From the NCBI GenBank assembly GCA_016868955.1, contig VGFF01000055.1, positions 1 to 13,974 of the forward strand: a stretch of 13,974 nt of DNA. The letters are read 5' to 3'. This document shows, in pieces, positions 13,840 through 13,974 of this stretch (within the stretch, counting starts at the first letter, position 1; every line of letters begins with the position of its first letter). Source of the DNA: Armatimonadota bacterium. Its GTDB lineage: Bacteria > Sysuimicrobiota > Sysuimicrobiia > Sysuimicrobiales > VGFF01. Below the pieces are notes generated by a model. That model was not told the origin of the DNA, ran no database searches, and worked only from the letters and a program-made list of their open reading frames with translations. Both the position numbers and the translations under genes were made by a program.

Positions 13840-13974
13840 TCCGGGCGCGACGGCAGCCGCGCAGGGCGCGGCCAACAAGGAGGCGGTGCGCGAATCCGCC
13901 CTTGTCAACCAGATCGGCGAGCAAGGGCCGTTCGGAACGCTTCGCTATACAGGCGACATAGGCACGCCCGAGCG
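13802..13974 (+). CDS. N-terminus of next virion protein (partial, 57 codons)
   Basis: ATG at 13802 inside the end of the GNAT-like gene is preceded by GGTGAT at 13789-13794 (7-base spacing). The frame stays open to the window end, so the gene is truncated. The product begins MGKRSPSPPPAPDPGATAAA, then QGAANKEAVRESALVNQIGE and ends in GPFGTLRYTGDIGTPE. This Pro-rich start followed by a helix (AAQGAANKEAVRESA) and a GTLRYTGD-type segment is common at the start of large tail/virion proteins in podovirus-like phages. The pattern is from memory; no function is claimed beyond a likely internal-virion or tail-associated role. The long overlap with the GNAT-like gene suggests coupled translation. 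Confidence 0.7.
   Translation, partial: MGKRSPSPPPAPDPGATAAAQGAANKEAVRESALVNQIGEQGPFGTLRYTGDIGTPE

Overview
The window holds part of the virion-assembly region of a tailed double-stranded DNA phage or prophage with podovirus-like (short-tail) architecture. Every supported gene is on the + strand. The genes are packed almost edge to edge and nearly always joined by ATGA, TGATG or TAATG stop/start overlaps. The DNA is GC-rich with strong G/C preference at third codon positions and classical GGAGG/GGTGA ribosome binding sites. This fits a host among high-GC Pseudomonadota; Alphaproteobacteria is a guess from style only, because no host gene, integrase or attachment site is present.

Layout: (1) 1-3851, packaging and portal: the C-terminal part of the large terminase subunit (cut by the window start), a 101-aa small protein, and a 733-aa portal protein with a long charged helical C-terminus. 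(2) 3851-6523, a run of small genes between portal and scaffold: a doubtful 26-aa peptide, proteins of 124 and 73 aa, a 33-aa single-membrane-helix peptide, proteins of 132 and 83 aa, a 283-aa two-part protein (beta-rich phage-type front, charged helical rear) and a 109-aa protein. (3) 6513-9128, capsid: scaffolding protein, major capsid protein, a small protein that may decorate or stabilise the head, then a hairpin terminator. (4) 9141-10505: a fusion of a SAM-dependent methyltransferase to a DUF115/MptE-like (Maf-type) domain, the most unusual gene here. (5) 10495-13974, neck and tail: a protein with a helix-hairpin-helix-like segment, a head-tail adaptor, a 511-aa tail hub/nozzle-like protein, a GNAT-like protein, and the first 57 codons of the next virion gene, which runs off the window.

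Working together, terminase pumps DNA through the portal into a prohead built from scaffold and capsid protein. The adaptor and nozzle then close the portal and form the short tail. The terminator after the capsid genes separates the heavily needed capsid products from the low-copy neck and tail products. The methyltransferase-DUF115 fusion and the GNAT-like protein are candidate enzymes for modifying virion or host molecules, but their substrates cannot be read from the sequence. No tRNA, rRNA, CRISPR array, insertion sequence, attachment site or origin was seen. No stretch longer than about 100 bases lacks a gene.
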